Position numbers and translations under genes: made by a program. Under the pieces are notes generated by a model. That model had not been told where the DNA came from. It saw only the letters and a program-made list of their open reading frames with translations, and searched no databases. Below are positions 8,090-21,107 of a stretch of 64,000 bases of DNA, one piece after another (within the stretch, counting starts at the first letter, position 1; each line of letters opens with the position of its first letter). The DNA comes from Rhynochetos jubatus (Eukaryota > Chordata > Aves > Eurypygiformes > Rhynochetidae). The stretch lies in the NCBI GenBank assembly GCA_027574665.1, contig CM050657.1, positions 13,962,404 through 14,026,403 on the forward strand. The letters run 5' to 3'.

Positions 8090-10729
8090 GTGGGTGCAGT
8101 GTTTTGCTCCTCTTGGCAGGCCTTTGCAATGCCAGCTAGCCCTGGAGCTGTGGGCTTTCTGGTTCTCCGGACGCTAACCCTAAGCTTAACCCTAATTGTT
8201 AGCGTCCGCGGTTTCCGGCCCCGGCCCCTCTGGGTTCTGGCTAATACAGGTGGGGAGGCAGCAATGTGGGTGCAGTGTTTTGCTCCTCTTGGCAGGCCTT
8301 TGCAATGCCAGCTAGCCCTGGAGCTGTGGGCTTTCTGGTTCTCCGGACGCTAACCCTAAGCGTAACCCTAATATTTGACGTGTGCGGTTTCCGGCCCCGG
8401 CCCCTCTGGGTTCTGGCTAATAAAGGTGGGGAGGCAGCAATGTGGGTGCAGTGTTTTGCTCCTCTTGGCAGGCCTTTGCAATGCCAGCTAGCCCTGGAGC
8501 TGTGGGCTTTCTGGTTCTCCGGACGCTAACCCTAACCCTAACCCTAATATTTGACGTGCGCGGTTTCCAGCCCCGGCCCCTCCGGATTCTGGCTAATAAA
8601 GGTGGGGAGGCAGCAATGTGGGTGCAGTGTTTTGCTCCTCTTGGCAGGCCTTTGCAATGCCAGCTAGCCCTGGAGCTGTGGGCTTTCTGGTTCTCCGGAC
8701 GCTAACCCTAAGCGTAACCCTAATTGTTAGGGTGTGCGGTTTCTGGCCCCGGCCCCTCTGGGTTCTGGCTAATAAAGGTGGGGAGGCAGCAATGTGGGTG
8801 CAGTGTTTTGCTCCTCTTGGCAGGCCTTTGCAATGCCAGCTAGCCCTGGAGCTGTGGGCTTTCTGGTTCTCCGGACGCTAACCCTAAGCGTAACCCTAAT
8901 TGTTAGGGTGCGCGGTTTCCGCCCCCGTCCCCTCTGGGTTCTGGCTAGGGAAGGTGGGGAGGCAGCAATGTGGGTGCAGTGTTTTGCTCCTCTTGGCAGG
9001 CCTTTGCAATGCCAGCTAGCCCTGGAGCTGTGGGCTTTCTGGTTCTCCGGACGCTAACCCTAAGCGTAACCCTAATATTTGACGTGTGCGGTTTCCGGCC
9101 CCGGCCCTTCTGGGTTCTGGCTAATAAAGGTGGGGAGGCAGCAATGTGGGTGCAGTGTTTTGCTCCTCTTGGCAGGCCTTTGCAATGCCAGCTAGCCCTG
9201 GAGCTGTGGGCTTTCTGGTTCTCCGGACGCTAACCCTAAGCGTAACCCTAATTGTTAGGGTGCGCGGTTTCCGGCCCCGGCCCCTCTGGGTTCTGGCTAG
9301 CTAAGGTGGGGAGGCAGCAATGTGGGTGCAGTGTTTTGCTCCTCTTGGCAGGCCTTTGCAATGCCAGCTAGCCCTGGAGCTGTGGGCTTTCTGGTTCTCC
9401 GGACGCTAACCCTAAGCGTAACCCTAATATTTGACGTGCGCGGTTTCCGGCCCCGGCCCCTCTGGGTTCTGGCTAGGGAAGGTGGGGAGGCAGCAATGTG
9501 GGTGCAGTGTTTTGCTCCTCTTGGCAGGCCTTTGCAATGCCAGCTAGCCCTGGAGCTGTGGGCTTTCTGGTTCTCCGGACGCTAACCCTAAGCGTAACCC
9601 TAATTGTTAGGGTGCGCGGTTTCCGGCCCCGGCCCCTCTGGGTTCTGGCTAATAAATGTGGGGAGGCAGCAATGTGGGTGCAGTGTTTTGCTCCTCTTGG
9701 CAGGCCTTTGCAATGCCAGCTAGCCCTGGAGCTGTGGGCTTTCTGGTTCTCCGGACGCTAACCCTAAGCGTAACCCTAATTGTTAGGGTGCGCGGTTTCC
9801 GTCCCCGGCCCCTGTGGGTTCTGGCTAGGGAAGGTGGGGAGGCAGCAATGTGGGTGCAGTGTTTTGCTCCTCTTGGCAGGCCTTTGCAATGCCAGCTAGC
9901 CCTGGAGCTGTGGGCTTTCTGGTTCTCCGGACGCTAACCCTAAGCGTAACCCTAATTGTTCGGGTGCGCATTTTCCGGTCCCGGCCCGTCTGGGTTCTGG
10001 CTAATAAAGGTGGGGAGGCAGCAATGTGGGTGCAGTGTTTTGCTCCTCTTGGCAGGCCTTTGCAATGCCAGCTAGCCCTGGAGCTGTGGGCTTTCTGGTT
10101 CTCCGGACGCTAACCCTAAGCGTAACCCTAATTGTTAGCGTCCGCGGTTTCCGGCCCCGGCCCCTGTGGGTTCTGGCTAATACAGGTGGGGAGGCAGCAA
10201 TGTGGGTGCAGTGTTTTGCTCCTCTTGGCAGGCCTTTGCAATGCCAGCTAGCCCTGGAGCTGTGGGCTTTCTGGTTCTCCGGACGCTAACCCTAAGCGTA
10301 ACCCTAATTGTTAGGGTGCGCGGTTTCCGGCCCCGGCCCCTCTGGGTTCTGGCTAGGGAAGGTGGGGAGGCAGCAATGTGGGTGCAGTGTTTTGCTCCTC
10401 TTGGCAGGCCTTTGCAATGCCAGCTAGCCCTGGAGCTGTGGGCTTTCTGGTTCTCCGGACGCTAACCCTAAGCGTAACCCTAATTGTTCGGGTGCGCTGT
10501 TTCTGGCCCCGGCCCCTCTGGGTTCTGGCTAATACAGGTGGGGAGGCAGCAATGTGGGTGCAGTGTTTTGCTCCTCTTGGCAGGCCTTTGCAATGCCAGC
10601 TAGCCCTGGAGCTGTGGGCTTTCTGGTTCTCTGGACGCTAACCCTAAGCGTAACCCTAATTGTTAGGGTGGTCGGTTTCCGGCCCCGGCCCCTCTGGGTT
10701 CTGGCTAGGGAAGGTGGGGAGGCAGCAAT
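8090..10729 (+). repeat. HOR family 1, copy 1 (15 monomers, 2640 bp)
   Basis: The unit opens with a ccctaagcttaaccc hinge plus ttagcgtccgcgg and a ctaatacagg linker at 8090. Ordered markers follow: tatttgacgtgtg (8266), pure triple with ctccggatt (8442), ttctgg hinge (8618), cccttctggg (8970), ctagctaagg (9146), ctaataaatg (9498), cattttccgg (9850), ttagcgtccgcgg (10026) and gggtggtcgg (10554). The same order recurs from 10730 and 13546. Confidence 0.88.
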
Positions 10730-13545
10730 GTGGGTGCAGTGTTTTGCTGCTCTTGGCAGGCCTTTGCAATGCCAGCTAGCCCTGGAGCTGTGGGCTTTCT
10801 GGTTCTCCGGACGCTAACCCTAAGCTTAACCCTAATTGTTAGCGTCCGCGGTTTCCGGCCCCGGCCCCTCTGGGTTCTGGCTAATACAGGTGGGGAGGCA
10901 GCAATGTGGGTGCAGTGTTTTGCTCCTCTTGGCAGGCCTTTGCAATGCCAGCTAGCCCTGGAGCTGTGGGCTTTCTGGTTCTCCGGACGCTAACCCTAAG
11001 CGTAACCCTAATATTTGACGTGTGCGGTTTCCGGCCCCGGCCCCTCTGGGTTCTGGCTAATAAAGGTGGGGAGGCAGCAATGTGGGTGCAGTGTTTTGCT
11101 CCTCTTGGCAGGCCTTTGCAATGCCAGCTAGCCCTGGAGCTGTGGGCTTTCTGGTTCTCCGGACGCTAACCCTAACCCTAACCCTAATATTTGACGTGCG
11201 CGGTTTCCAGCCCCGGCCCCTCCGGATTCTGGCTAATAAAGGTGGGGAGGCAGCAATGTGGGTGCAGTGTTTTGCTCCTCTTGGCAGGCCTTTGCAATGC
11301 CAGCTAGCCCTGGAGCTGTGGGCTTTCTGGTTCTCCGGACGCTAACCCTAAGCGTAACCCTAATTGTTAGGGTGCGCGGTTTCCGCCCCCGTCCCCTCTG
11401 GGTTCTGGCTAGGGAAGGTGGGGAGGCAGCAATGTGGGTGCAGTGTTTTGCTCCTCTTGGCAGGCCTTTGCAATGCCAGCTAGCCCTGGAGCTGTGGGCT
11501 TTCTGGTTCTCCGGACGCTAACCCTAAGCGTAACCCTAATATTTGACGTGTGCGGTTTCCGGCCCCGGCCCTTCTGGGTTCTGGCTAATAAAGGTGGGGA
11601 GGCAGCAATGTGGGTGCAGTGTTTTGCTCCTCTTGGCAGGCCTTTGCAATGCCAGCTAGCCCTGGAGCTGTGGGCTTTCTGGTTCTCCGGACGCTAACCC
11701 TAAGCGTAACCCTAATTGTTAGGGTGCGCGGTTTCCGGCCCCGGCCCCTCTGGGTTCTGGCTAGCTAAGGTGGGGAGGCAGCAATGTGGGTGCAGTGTTT
11801 TGCTCCTCTTGGCAGGCCTTTGCAATGCCAGCTAGCCCTGGAGCTGTGGGCTTTCTGGTTCTCCGGACGCTAACCCTAAGCGTAACCCTAATATTTGACG
11901 TGCGCGGTTTCCGGCCCCGGCCCCTCTGGGTTCTGGCTAGGGAAGGTGGGGAGGCAGCAATGTGGGTGCAGTGTTTTGCTCCTCTTGGCAGGCCTTTGCA
12001 ATGCCAGCTAGCCCTGGAGCTGTGGGCTTTGTGGTTCTCCGGACGCTAACCCTAAGCGTAACCCTAATTGTTAGGGTGCGCGGTTTCCGGCCCCGGCCCC
12101 TCTGGGTTCTGGCTAATAAATGTGGGGAGGCAGCAATGTGGGTGCAGTGTTTTGCTCCTCTTGGCAGGCCTTTGCAATGCCAGCTAGCCCTGGAGCTGTG
12201 GGCTTTCTGGTTCTCCGGACGCTAACCCTAAGCGTAACCCTAATTGTTCGGGTGCGCGGTTTCCGGCCCCGGCCCCTCTGGGTTCTGGCTAATACAGGTG
12301 GGGAGGCAGCAATGTGGGTGCAGTGTTTTGCTCCTCTTGGCAGGCCTTTGCAATGCCAGCTAGCCCTGGAGCTGTGGGCTTTCTGGTTCTCCGGACGCTA
12401 ACCCTAAGCGTAACCCTAATTGTTCGGGTGCGCATTTTCCGGTCCCGGCCCGTCTGGGTTCTGGCTAATAAAGGTGGGGAGGCAGCAATGTGGGTGCAGT
12501 GTTTTGCTCCTCTTGGCAGGCCTTTGCAATGCCAGCTAGCCCTGGAGCTGTGGGCTTTCTGGTTCTCCGGACGCTAACCCTAAGCGTAACCCTAATTGTT
12601 AGCGTCCGCGGTTTCCGGCCCCGGCCCCTGTGGGTTCTGGCTAATACAGGTGGGGAGGCAGCAATGTGGGTGCAGTGTTTTGCTCCTCTTGGCAGGCCTT
12701 TGCAATGCCAGCTAGCCCTGGAGCTGTGGGCTTTCTGGTTCTCCGGACGCTAACCCTAAGCGTAACCCTAATTGTTAGGGTGCGCGGTTTCCGGCCCCGG
12801 CCCCTCTGGGTTCTGGCTAGGGAAGGTGGGGAGGCAGCAATGTGGGTGCAGTGTTTTGCTGCTCTTGGCAGGCCTTTGCAATGCCAGCTAGCCCTGGAGC
12901 TGTGGGCTTTCTGGTTCTCCGGATGCTAACCCTAAGCGTAACCCTAAAATGTGACGTGCGCGGTTTCCGGCCTCGGCCCGTGTGGGTTCTGGCTAGGGAA
13001 GGTGGGGAGGCAGCAATGTGGGTGCAGTGTTTTGCTCCTCTTGGCAGGCCTTTGCAATGCCAGCTAGCCCTGGAGCTGTGGGCTTTCTGGTTCTCCGGAC
13101 GCTAACCCTAAGCGTAACCCTAATTGTTAGGGTGCGCATTTTCCGGTCCCGGCCCGTCTGGGTTCTGGCTAATAAAGGTGGGGAGGCAGCAATGTGGGTG
13201 CAGTGTTTTGCTCCTCTTGGCAGGCCTTTGCAATGCCAGCTAGCCCTGGAGCTGTGGGCTTTGTGGTTCTCCGGACGCTAACCCTAAGCGTAACCCTAAT
13301 TGTTAGGGTGCGCGGTTTCCGGCCCCGGCCCCTCTGGGTTCTGGCTAGGGAAGGTGGGGAGGCAGCAATGTGGGTGCAGTGTTTTGCTCCTCTTGGCAGG
13401 CCTTTGCAATGCCAGCTAGCCCTGGAGCTGTGGGCTTTCTGGTTCTCCGGACGCTAACCCTAAGCGTAACCCTAATTGTTAGGGTGGTCGGTTTCCGGCC
13501 CCGGCCCCTCTGGGTTCTGGCTAGGGAAGGTGGGGAGGCAGCAAT
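10730..13545 (+). repeat. HOR family 1, copy 2 (16 monomers, 2816 bp)
   Basis: Repeats the marker order of copy 1: ctaagcttaaccc at 10730, tatttgacgtgtg at 10906, pure triple at 11082, cccttctggg at 11434, ctagctaagg at 11610, ctaataaatg at 11962, cattttccgg at 12314 and gggtggtcgg at 13370. It lacks the ttctgg-hinge monomer found at 8618. It gains an aaatgtgacg plus second cattttccgg pair at 12842 and 13018. Length differences are whole monomers, as expected of unequal exchange. Confidence 0.88.
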
Positions 13546-15651
13546 GTGGGTGCAGTGTTTTGCTGCTCTTGGCAGGCCTTTGCAATGCCAGCTAGCCCTG
13601 GAGCTGTGGGCTTTCTGGTTCTCCGGACGCTAACCCTAAGCTTAACCCTAATTGTTAGCGTCCGCGGTTTCCGGCCCCGGCCCCTCTGGGTTCTGGCTAA
13701 TACAGGTGGGGAGGCAGCAATGTGGGTGCAGTGTTTTGCTCCTCTTGGCAGGCCTTTGCAATGCCAGCTAGCCCTGGAGCTGTGGGCTTTCTGGTTCTCC
13801 GGACGCTAACCCTAAGCGTAACCCTAATATTTGACGTGTGCGGTTTCCGGCCCCGGCCCCTCTGGGTTCTGGCTAATAAAGGTGGGGAGGCAGCAATGTG
13901 GGTGCAGTGTTTTGCTCCTCTTGGCAGGCCTTTGCAATGCCAGCTAGCCCTGGAGCTGTGGGCTTTCTGGTTCTCCGGACGCTAACCCTAACCCTAACCC
14001 TAATATTTGACGTGCGCGGTTTCCAGCCCCGGCCCCTCCGGATTCTGGCTAATAAAGGTGGGGAGGCAGCAATGTGGGTGCAGTGTTTTGCTCCTCTTGG
14101 CAGGCCTTTGCAATGCCAGCTAGCCCTGGAGCTGTGGGCTTTCTGGTTCTCCGGACGCTAACCCTAAGCGTAACCCTAATTGTTAGGGTGTGCGGTTTCT
14201 GGCCCCGGCCCCTCTGGGTTCTGGCTAATAAAGGTGGGGAGGCAGCAATGTGGGTGCAGTGTTTTGCTCCTCTTGGCAGGCCTTTGCAATGCCAGCTAGC
14301 CCTGGAGCTGTGGGCTTTCTGGTTCTCCGGACGCTAACCCTAAGCGTAACCCTAATTGTTAGGGTGCGCGGTTTCCGCCCCCGTCCCCTCTGGGTTCTGG
14401 CTAGGGAAGGTGGGGAGGCAGCAATGTGGGTGCAGTGTTTTGCTCCTCTTGGCAGGCCTTTGCAATGCCAGCTAGCCCTGGAGCTGTGGGCTTTCTGGTT
14501 CTCCGGACGCTAACCCTAAGCGTAACCCTAATTGTTAGGGTGCGCGGTTTCCGCCTCCGGCCCCTCTGGGTTCTGGCTAGGGAAGGTGGGGAGGCAGCAA
14601 TGTGGGTGCAGTGTTTTGCTCCTCTTGGCAGGCCTTTGCAATGCCAGCTAGCCCTGGAGCTGTGGGCTTTCTGGTTCTCCGGACGCTAACCCTAAGCGTA
14701 ACCCTAATATTTGACGTGTGCGGTTTCCGGCCCCGGCCCTTCTGGGTTCTGGCTAATAAAGGTGGGGAGGCAGCAATGTGGGTGCAGTGTTTTGCTCCTC
14801 TTGGCAGGCCTTTGCAATGCCAGCTAGCCCTGGAGCTGTGGGCTTTCTGGTTCTCCGGACGCTAACCCTAAGCGTAACCCTAATTGTTAGGGTGCGCGGT
14901 TTCCGGCCCCGGCCCCTCTGGGTTCTGGCTAGCTAAGGTGGGGAGGCAGCAATGTGGGTGCAGTGTTTTGCTCCTCTTGGCAGGCCTTTGCAATGCCAGC
15001 TAGCCCTGGAGCTGTGGGCTTTCTGGTTCTCCGGACGCTAACCCTAACCCTAATATTTGACGTGCGCGGTTTCCGGCCCCGGCCCCTCTGGGTTCTGGCT
15101 AGGGAAGGTGGGGAGGCAGCAATGTGGGTGCAGTGTTTTGCTCCTCTTGGCAGGCCTTTGCAATGCCAGCTAGCCCTGGAGCTGTGGGCTTTCTGGTTCT
15201 CCGGACGCTAACCCTAAGCGTAACCCTAATTGTTAGGGTGCGCGGTTTCCGGCCCCGGCCCCTCTGGGTTCTGGCTAATAAATGTGGGGAGGCAGCAATG
15301 TGGGTGCAGTGTTTTGCTCCTCTTGGCAGGCCTTTGCAATGCCAGCTAGCCCTGGAGCTGTGGGCTTTCTGGTTCTCCGGACGCTAACCCTAAGCGTAAC
15401 CCTAATTGTTCGGGTGCGCGGTTTCCGGCCCCGGCCCCTCTGGGTTCTGGCTAATACAGGTGGGGAGGCAGCAATGTGGGTGCAGTGTTTTGCTCCTCTT
15501 GGCAGGCCTTTGCAATGCCAGCTAGCCCTGGAGCTGTGGGCTTTCTGGTTCTCCGGACGCTAACCCTAAGCGTAACCCTAATTGTTAGGGTGCGCGTTTT
15601 CCGTCCCCGGCCCCTGTGGGTTCTGGCTAGGGAAGGTGGGGAGGCAGCAAT
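13546..15651 (+). repeat. HOR family 1, copy 3 (partial, about 12 monomers)
   Basis: Begins with the ctaagcttaaccc hinge at 13546 and follows the order tatttgacgtgtg (13722), pure triple (13898), ttctgg (14074), cccttctggg (14602), ctagctaagg (14778), a 170-bp copy (14954) and ctaataaatg (15124). It then diverges into a cgcgttttccg hinge at 15476 instead of cattttccgg. The right edge is approximate because all copies share the same core. Confidence 0.8.
14954..15123 (+). repeat. 170-bp monomer with two CCCTAA units
   Basis: One telomere hexamer is missing at the hinge (two CCCTAA then tatttgacg). The copy at the same place in HOR copies 1 and 2 (9322, 11786) is full length and has ctaagcgtaaccc, so the 6-bp change distinguishes copy 3. 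The monomer at 37115 shares the short form and its neighbours. Confidence 0.92.
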
Positions 15652-18600
15652 GTGGGTGCAGTGTTTTGCTCCTCTTGGCAGGCCTTTGCAATGCCAGCTA
15701 GCCCTGGAGCTGTGGGCTTTCTGGTTCTCCAGACGCTAACCCTAACCCTAACCCTAATATTTGACGTGCGCGGTTTCCAGCCCCGGTCCCTCTGGGTTCT
15801 GGCTAATAAAGGTGGGGAGGCAGCAATGTGGGTGCAGTGTTTTGCTCCTCTTGGCAGGCCTTTGCAATGCCAGCTAGCCCTGGAGCTGTGGGCTTTGTGG
15901 TTCTCCGGACGCTAACCCTAAGCGTAACCCTAATTGTTCGGGTGCGCGGTTTCCGGCCCCGGCCCCTGTGGGTTCTGGCTAGGGAAGGTGGGGAGGCAGC
16001 AATGTGGGTGCAGTGTTTTGCTCCTCTTGGCAGGCCTTTGCAATGCCAGCTAGCCCTGGAGCTGTGGGCTTTCTGGTTCTCCGGATGCTAACCCTAAGCG
16101 TAACCCTAAAATGTGACGTGCGCGGTTTCCGGCCTCGGCCCGTGTGGGTTCTGGCTAGGGAAGGTGGGGAGGCAGCAATGTGGGTGCAGTGTTTTGCTCC
16201 TCTTGGCAGGCCTTTGCAATGCCAGCTAGCCCTGGAGCTGTGGGCTTTCTGGTTCTCCGGACGCTAACCCTAAGCGTAACCCTAATTGTTCGGGTGCGCA
16301 TTTTCCGGTCCCGGCCCGTCTGGGTTCTGGCTAATAAAGGTGGGGAGGCAGCAATGTGGGTGCAGTGTTTTGCTCCTCTTGGCAGGCCTTTGCAATGCCA
16401 GCTAGCCCTGGAGCTGTGGGCTTTCTGGTTCTCCGGACGCTAACCCTAAGCGTAACCCTAATTGTTAGCGTCCGCGGTTTCCGGCCCCGGCCCCTGTGGG
16501 TTCTGGCTAGGGAAGGTGGGGAGGCAGCAATGTGGGTGCAGTGTTTTGCTCCTCTTGGCAGGCCTTTGCAATGCCAGCTAGCCCTGGAGCTGTGGGCTTT
16601 CTGGTTCTCCGGACGCTAACCCTAAGCGTAACCCTAATTGTTAGGGTGCGCGGTTTCCGGCCCCGGCCCCTCTGGGTTCTGGCTAGGGAAGGTGGGGAGG
16701 CAGCAATGTGGGTGCAGTGTTTTGCTCCTCTTGGCAGGCCTTTGCAATGCCAGCTAGCCCTGGAGCTGTGGGCTTTCTGGTTCTCCGGACGCTAACCCTA
16801 AGCGTAACCCTAATTCTTAGGGTGTGCGGTTTCCGGCCCCGGCCCCTCTGGGTTCTGGCTAGGGAAGGTGGGGAGGCAGCAATGTGGGTGCAGTGTTTTG
16901 CTCCTCTTGGCAGGCCTTTGCAATGCCAGCTAGCCCTGGAGCTGTGGGCTTTCTGGTTCTCCGGACGCTAACCCTAAGCGTAACCCTAATTGTTAGGGTG
17001 GTCGGTTTCCGGCCCCGGCCCCTCTGGGTTCTGGCTAGGGAAGGTGGGGAGGCAGCAATGTGGGTGCAGTGTTTTGCTGCTCTTGGCAGGCCTTTGCAAT
17101 GCCAGCTAGCCCTGGAGCTGTGGGCTTTCTGGTTCTCCGGACGCTAACCCTAAGCGTAACCCTAATATTTGACGTGCGCGGTTTCCAGCCCCGGCCCCTC
17201 CGGATTCTGGCTAGGGACGGTGGGGAGGCAGCAATGTGGGTGCAGTGTTTTGCTCCTCTTGGCAGGCCTTTGCAATGCCAGCTAGCCCTGGAGCTGTGGG
17301 CTTTCTGGTTCCCCGGACGCTAACCCTAAGCGTAACCCTAATTGTTAGGGTGCGCGGTTTCCGTCCCCGGCCCCTGTGGGTTCTGGCTAGGGAAGGTGGG
17401 GAGGCAGCAATGTGGGTGCAGTGTTTTGCTCCTCTTGGCAGGCCTTTGCAATGCCAGCTAGCCCTGGAGCTGTGGGCTTTCTGGTTCTCCAGACGCTAAC
17501 CCTAACCCTAACCCTAATATTTGACGTGCGCGGTTTCCAGCCCCGGCCCCTGTGGGTTCTGGCTAATAAAGGTGGGGAGGCAGCAATGTGGGTGCAGTGT
17601 TTTGCTCCTCTTGGCAGGCCTTTGCAATGCCAGCTAGCCCTGGAGCTGTGGGCTTTCTGGTTCTCCGGACGCTAACCCTAAGCGTAACCCTAATTGTTAG
17701 GGTGCGCATTTTCCGGTCCCGGCCCGTCTGGGTTCTGGCTAATAAAGGTGGGGAGGCAGCAATGTGGGTGCAGTGTTTTGCTCCTCTTGGCAGGCCTTTG
17801 CAATGCCAGCTAGCCCTGGAGCTGTGGGCTTTGTGGTTCTCCGGACGCTAACCCTAAGCGTAACCCTAATTGTTAGGGTGCGCGGTTTCCGGCCCCGGCC
17901 CCTCTGTGTTCTGGCTAGGGAAGGTGGGGAGGCAGCAATGTGGGTGCAGTGTTTTGCTCCTCTTGGCAGGCCTTTGCAATGCCAGCTAGCCCTGGAGCTG
18001 TGGGCTTTCTGGTTCTCCGGACGCTAACCCTAAGCGTAACCCTAATTGTTAGGGTGCGCGGTTTCCGGCCCCGGCCCCTCTGGGTTCTGGCTAGGGAAGG
18101 TGGGGAGGCAGCAATGTGGGTGCAGTGTTTTGCTGCACTTGGCAGGCCTTTGCAATGCCAGCTAGCCCTGGAGCTGTGGGCTTTCTGGTTCTCCGGACGC
18201 TAACCCTAAGCGTAACCCTAATATTTGACGTGCGCGGTTTCCAGCCCCGGCCCCTCCGGATTCTGGCTAGGGACGGTGGGGAGGCAGCAATGTGGGTGCA
18301 GTGTTTTGCTCCTCTTGGCAGGCCTTTGCAATGCCAGCTAGCCCTGGAGCTGTGGGCTTTCTGGTTCCCCGGACGCTAACCCTAAGCGTAACCCTAATTG
18401 TTAGGGTGCGCGGTTTCCGTCCCCGGCCCCTGTGGGTTCTGGCTAGGGAAGGTGGGGAGGCAGCAATGTGGGTGCAGTGTTTTGCTCCTCTTGGCAGGCC
18501 TTTGCAATGCCAGCTAGCCCTGGAGCTGTGGGCTTTCTGGTTCTCCAGACGCTAACCCTAACCCTAACCCTAATATTTGACGTGCGCGGTTTCCAGCCCC

Positions 18601-21107
18601 GGCCCCTGTGGGTTCTTGCTAATAAAGGTGGGGAGGCAGCAATGTGGGTGCAGTGTTTTGCTCCTCTTGGCAGGCCTTTGCAATGCCAGCTAGCCCTGGA
18701 GCTGTGGGCTTTCTGGTTCTCCGGACGCTAACCCTAAGCGTAACCCTAATTGTTCGGGTGCGCGGTTTCCGGCCCCGGCCCCTGTGGGTTCTGGCTAGGG
18801 AAGGTGGGGAGGCAGCAATGTGGGTGCAGTGTTTTGCTCCTCTTGGCAGGCCTTTGCAATGCCAGCTAGCCCTGGAGCTGTGGGCTTTCTGGTTCTCCGG
18901 ACGCTAACCCTAAGCGTAACCCTAATTGTTAGGGTGCGCGGTTTCCGGCCCGGGCCCCTCTGGGTTCTGGCTAATAAAGGTGGGGAGGCAGCAATGTGGG
19001 TGCAGTGTTTTGCTCCTCTTGGCAGGCCTTTGCAATGCCAGCTAGCCCTGGAGCTGTGGGCTTTCTGGTTCTCCGGACGCTAACCCTAACCCTAACCCTA
19101 ATATTTGACGTGCGCGGTTTCCGGCCCCGGCCCCTCTGGGTTCTGGCTAGGAAAGGTGGGGAGGCAGCAATGTGGGTGCAGTGTTTTGCTGCTCTTGGCA
19201 GGCCTTTGCAATGCCAGCTAGCCCTGGAGCTGTGGGCTTTCTGGTTCTCCAGACGCTAACCCTAAGCGTAACCCTAATTGTTAGGGTGCGCGGTTTCCGT
19301 CCCCGTCCCCTCTGGGTTCTGGCTAATAAAGGTGGGGAGGCAGCAATGTGGGTGCAGTGTTTTGCTGCTCTTGGCAGGCCTTTGCAATGCCAGCTAGCCC
19401 TGGAGCTGTGGGCTTTCTGGTTCTCCGGACGCTAACCCTACCCCTAACCCTAATATTTGACGTGCGCGGTTTCCGTCCCCGGCCCCTGTGGGTTCTGGCT
19501 AATAAAGGTGGGGAGGCAGCAATGTGGGTGCAGTGTTTTGCTCCTCTTGGCAGGCCTTTGCAATGCCAGCTAGCCCTGGAGCTGTGGGCTTTGTGGTTCT
19601 CCGGACGCTAACCCTAAGCGTAACCCTAATTGTTCGGGTGCGCGGTTTCCGGCCCCGGCCCCTGTGGGTTCTGGCTAGGGAAGGTGGGGAGGCAGCAATG
19701 TGGGTGCAGTGTTTTGCTCCTCTTGGCAGGCCTTTGCAATGCCAGCTAGCCCTGGAGCTGTGGGCTTTCTGGTTCTCCGGATGCTAACCCTAAGCGTAAC
19801 CCTAAAATGTGACGTGCGCGGTTTCCGGCCTCGGCCCGTGTGGGTTCTGGCTAGGGAAGGTGGGGAGGCAGCAATGTGGGTGCAGTGTTTTGCTCCTCTT
19901 GGCAGGCCTTTGCAATGCCAGCTAGCCCTGGAGCTGTGGGCTTTCTGGTTCTCCGGACGCTAACCCTAAGCGTAACCCTAATTGTTCGGGTGCGCATTTT
20001 CCGGTCCCGGCCCGTCTGGGTTCTGGCTAATAAAGGTGGGGAGGCAGCAATGTGGGTGCAGTGTTTTGCTCCTCTTGGCAGGCCTTTGCAATGCCAGCTA
20101 GCCCTGGAGCTGTGGGCTTTCTGGTTCTCCGGACGCTAACCCTAAGCTTAACCCTAATTGTTCGGGTGCGCGGTTTCCGGCCCCGGCCCCTCTGGGTTCT
20201 GGCTAATACAGGTGGGGAGGCAGCAATGTGGGTGCAGTGTTTTGCTCCTCTTGGCAGGCCTTTGCAATGCCAGCTAGCCCTGGAGCTGTGGGCTTTCTGG
20301 TTCTCCGGACGCTAACCCTAAGCGTAACCCTAATTGTTAGGGTGCGCATTTTCCGGTCCCGGCCCGTCTGGGTTCTGGCTAATAAAGGTGGGGAGGCAGC
20401 AATGTGGGTGCAGTGTTTTGCTCCTCTTGGCAGGCCTTTGCAATGCCAGCTAGCCCTGGAGCTGTGGGCTTTGTGGTTCTCCGGACGCTAACCCTAAGCG
20501 TAACCCTAATTGTTAGGGTGCACGGTTTCCGGCCCCGGCCCCTCTGGGTTCTGGCTAGGGAAGGTGGGGAGGCAGCAATGTGGGTGCAGTGTTTTGCTGC
20601 TCTTGGCAGGCCTTTGCAATGCCAGCTAGCCCTGGAGCTGTGGGCTTTCTGGTTCTCCGGACGCTAACCCTAAGCGTAACCCTAATATTTGACGTGCGCG
20701 GTTTCCAGCCCCGGCCCCTCCGGATTCTGGCTAGGGACGGTGGGGAGGCAGCAATGTGGGTGCAGTGTTTTGCTCCTCTTGGCAGGCCTTTGCAATGCCA
20801 GCTAGCCCTGGAGCTGTGGGCTTTCTGGTTCCCCGGACGCTAACCCTAAGCGTAACCCTAATTGTTAGGGTGCGCGGTTTCCGTCCCCGGCCCCTCTGGG
20901 TTCTGGCTAGGGAAGGTGGGGAGGCAGCAATGTGGGTGCAGTGTTTTGCTCCTCTTGGCAGGCCTTTGCAATGCCAGCTAGCCCTGGAGCTGTGGGCTTT
21001 CTGGTTCTCCAGACGCTAACCCTAAGCGTAACCCTAATTGTTCGGGTGCGCGGTTTCCGGCCCCGGCCCCTGTGGGTTCTGGCTAGGGAAGGTGGGGAGG
21101 CAGCAAT
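15652..21107. repeat. Mixed satellite segment with repeated three-monomer cassette
   Basis: About 31 monomers. A cassette of three copies (ctagggacgg linker; gttccccgg core; gttctccagacg core) occurs at 17060-17587, 18116-18643 and 20580-21107, at offsets of 6 and 14 monomers (1056 and 2464 bp). A second cassette (ctttgtgg core, aaatgtgacg hinge, cattttccgg hinge) occurs at 15828 and 19524, 21 monomers apart. The copy at 18116 has a private core change, tgctgcactt. All monomers here are 176 bp. Confidence 0.8.
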
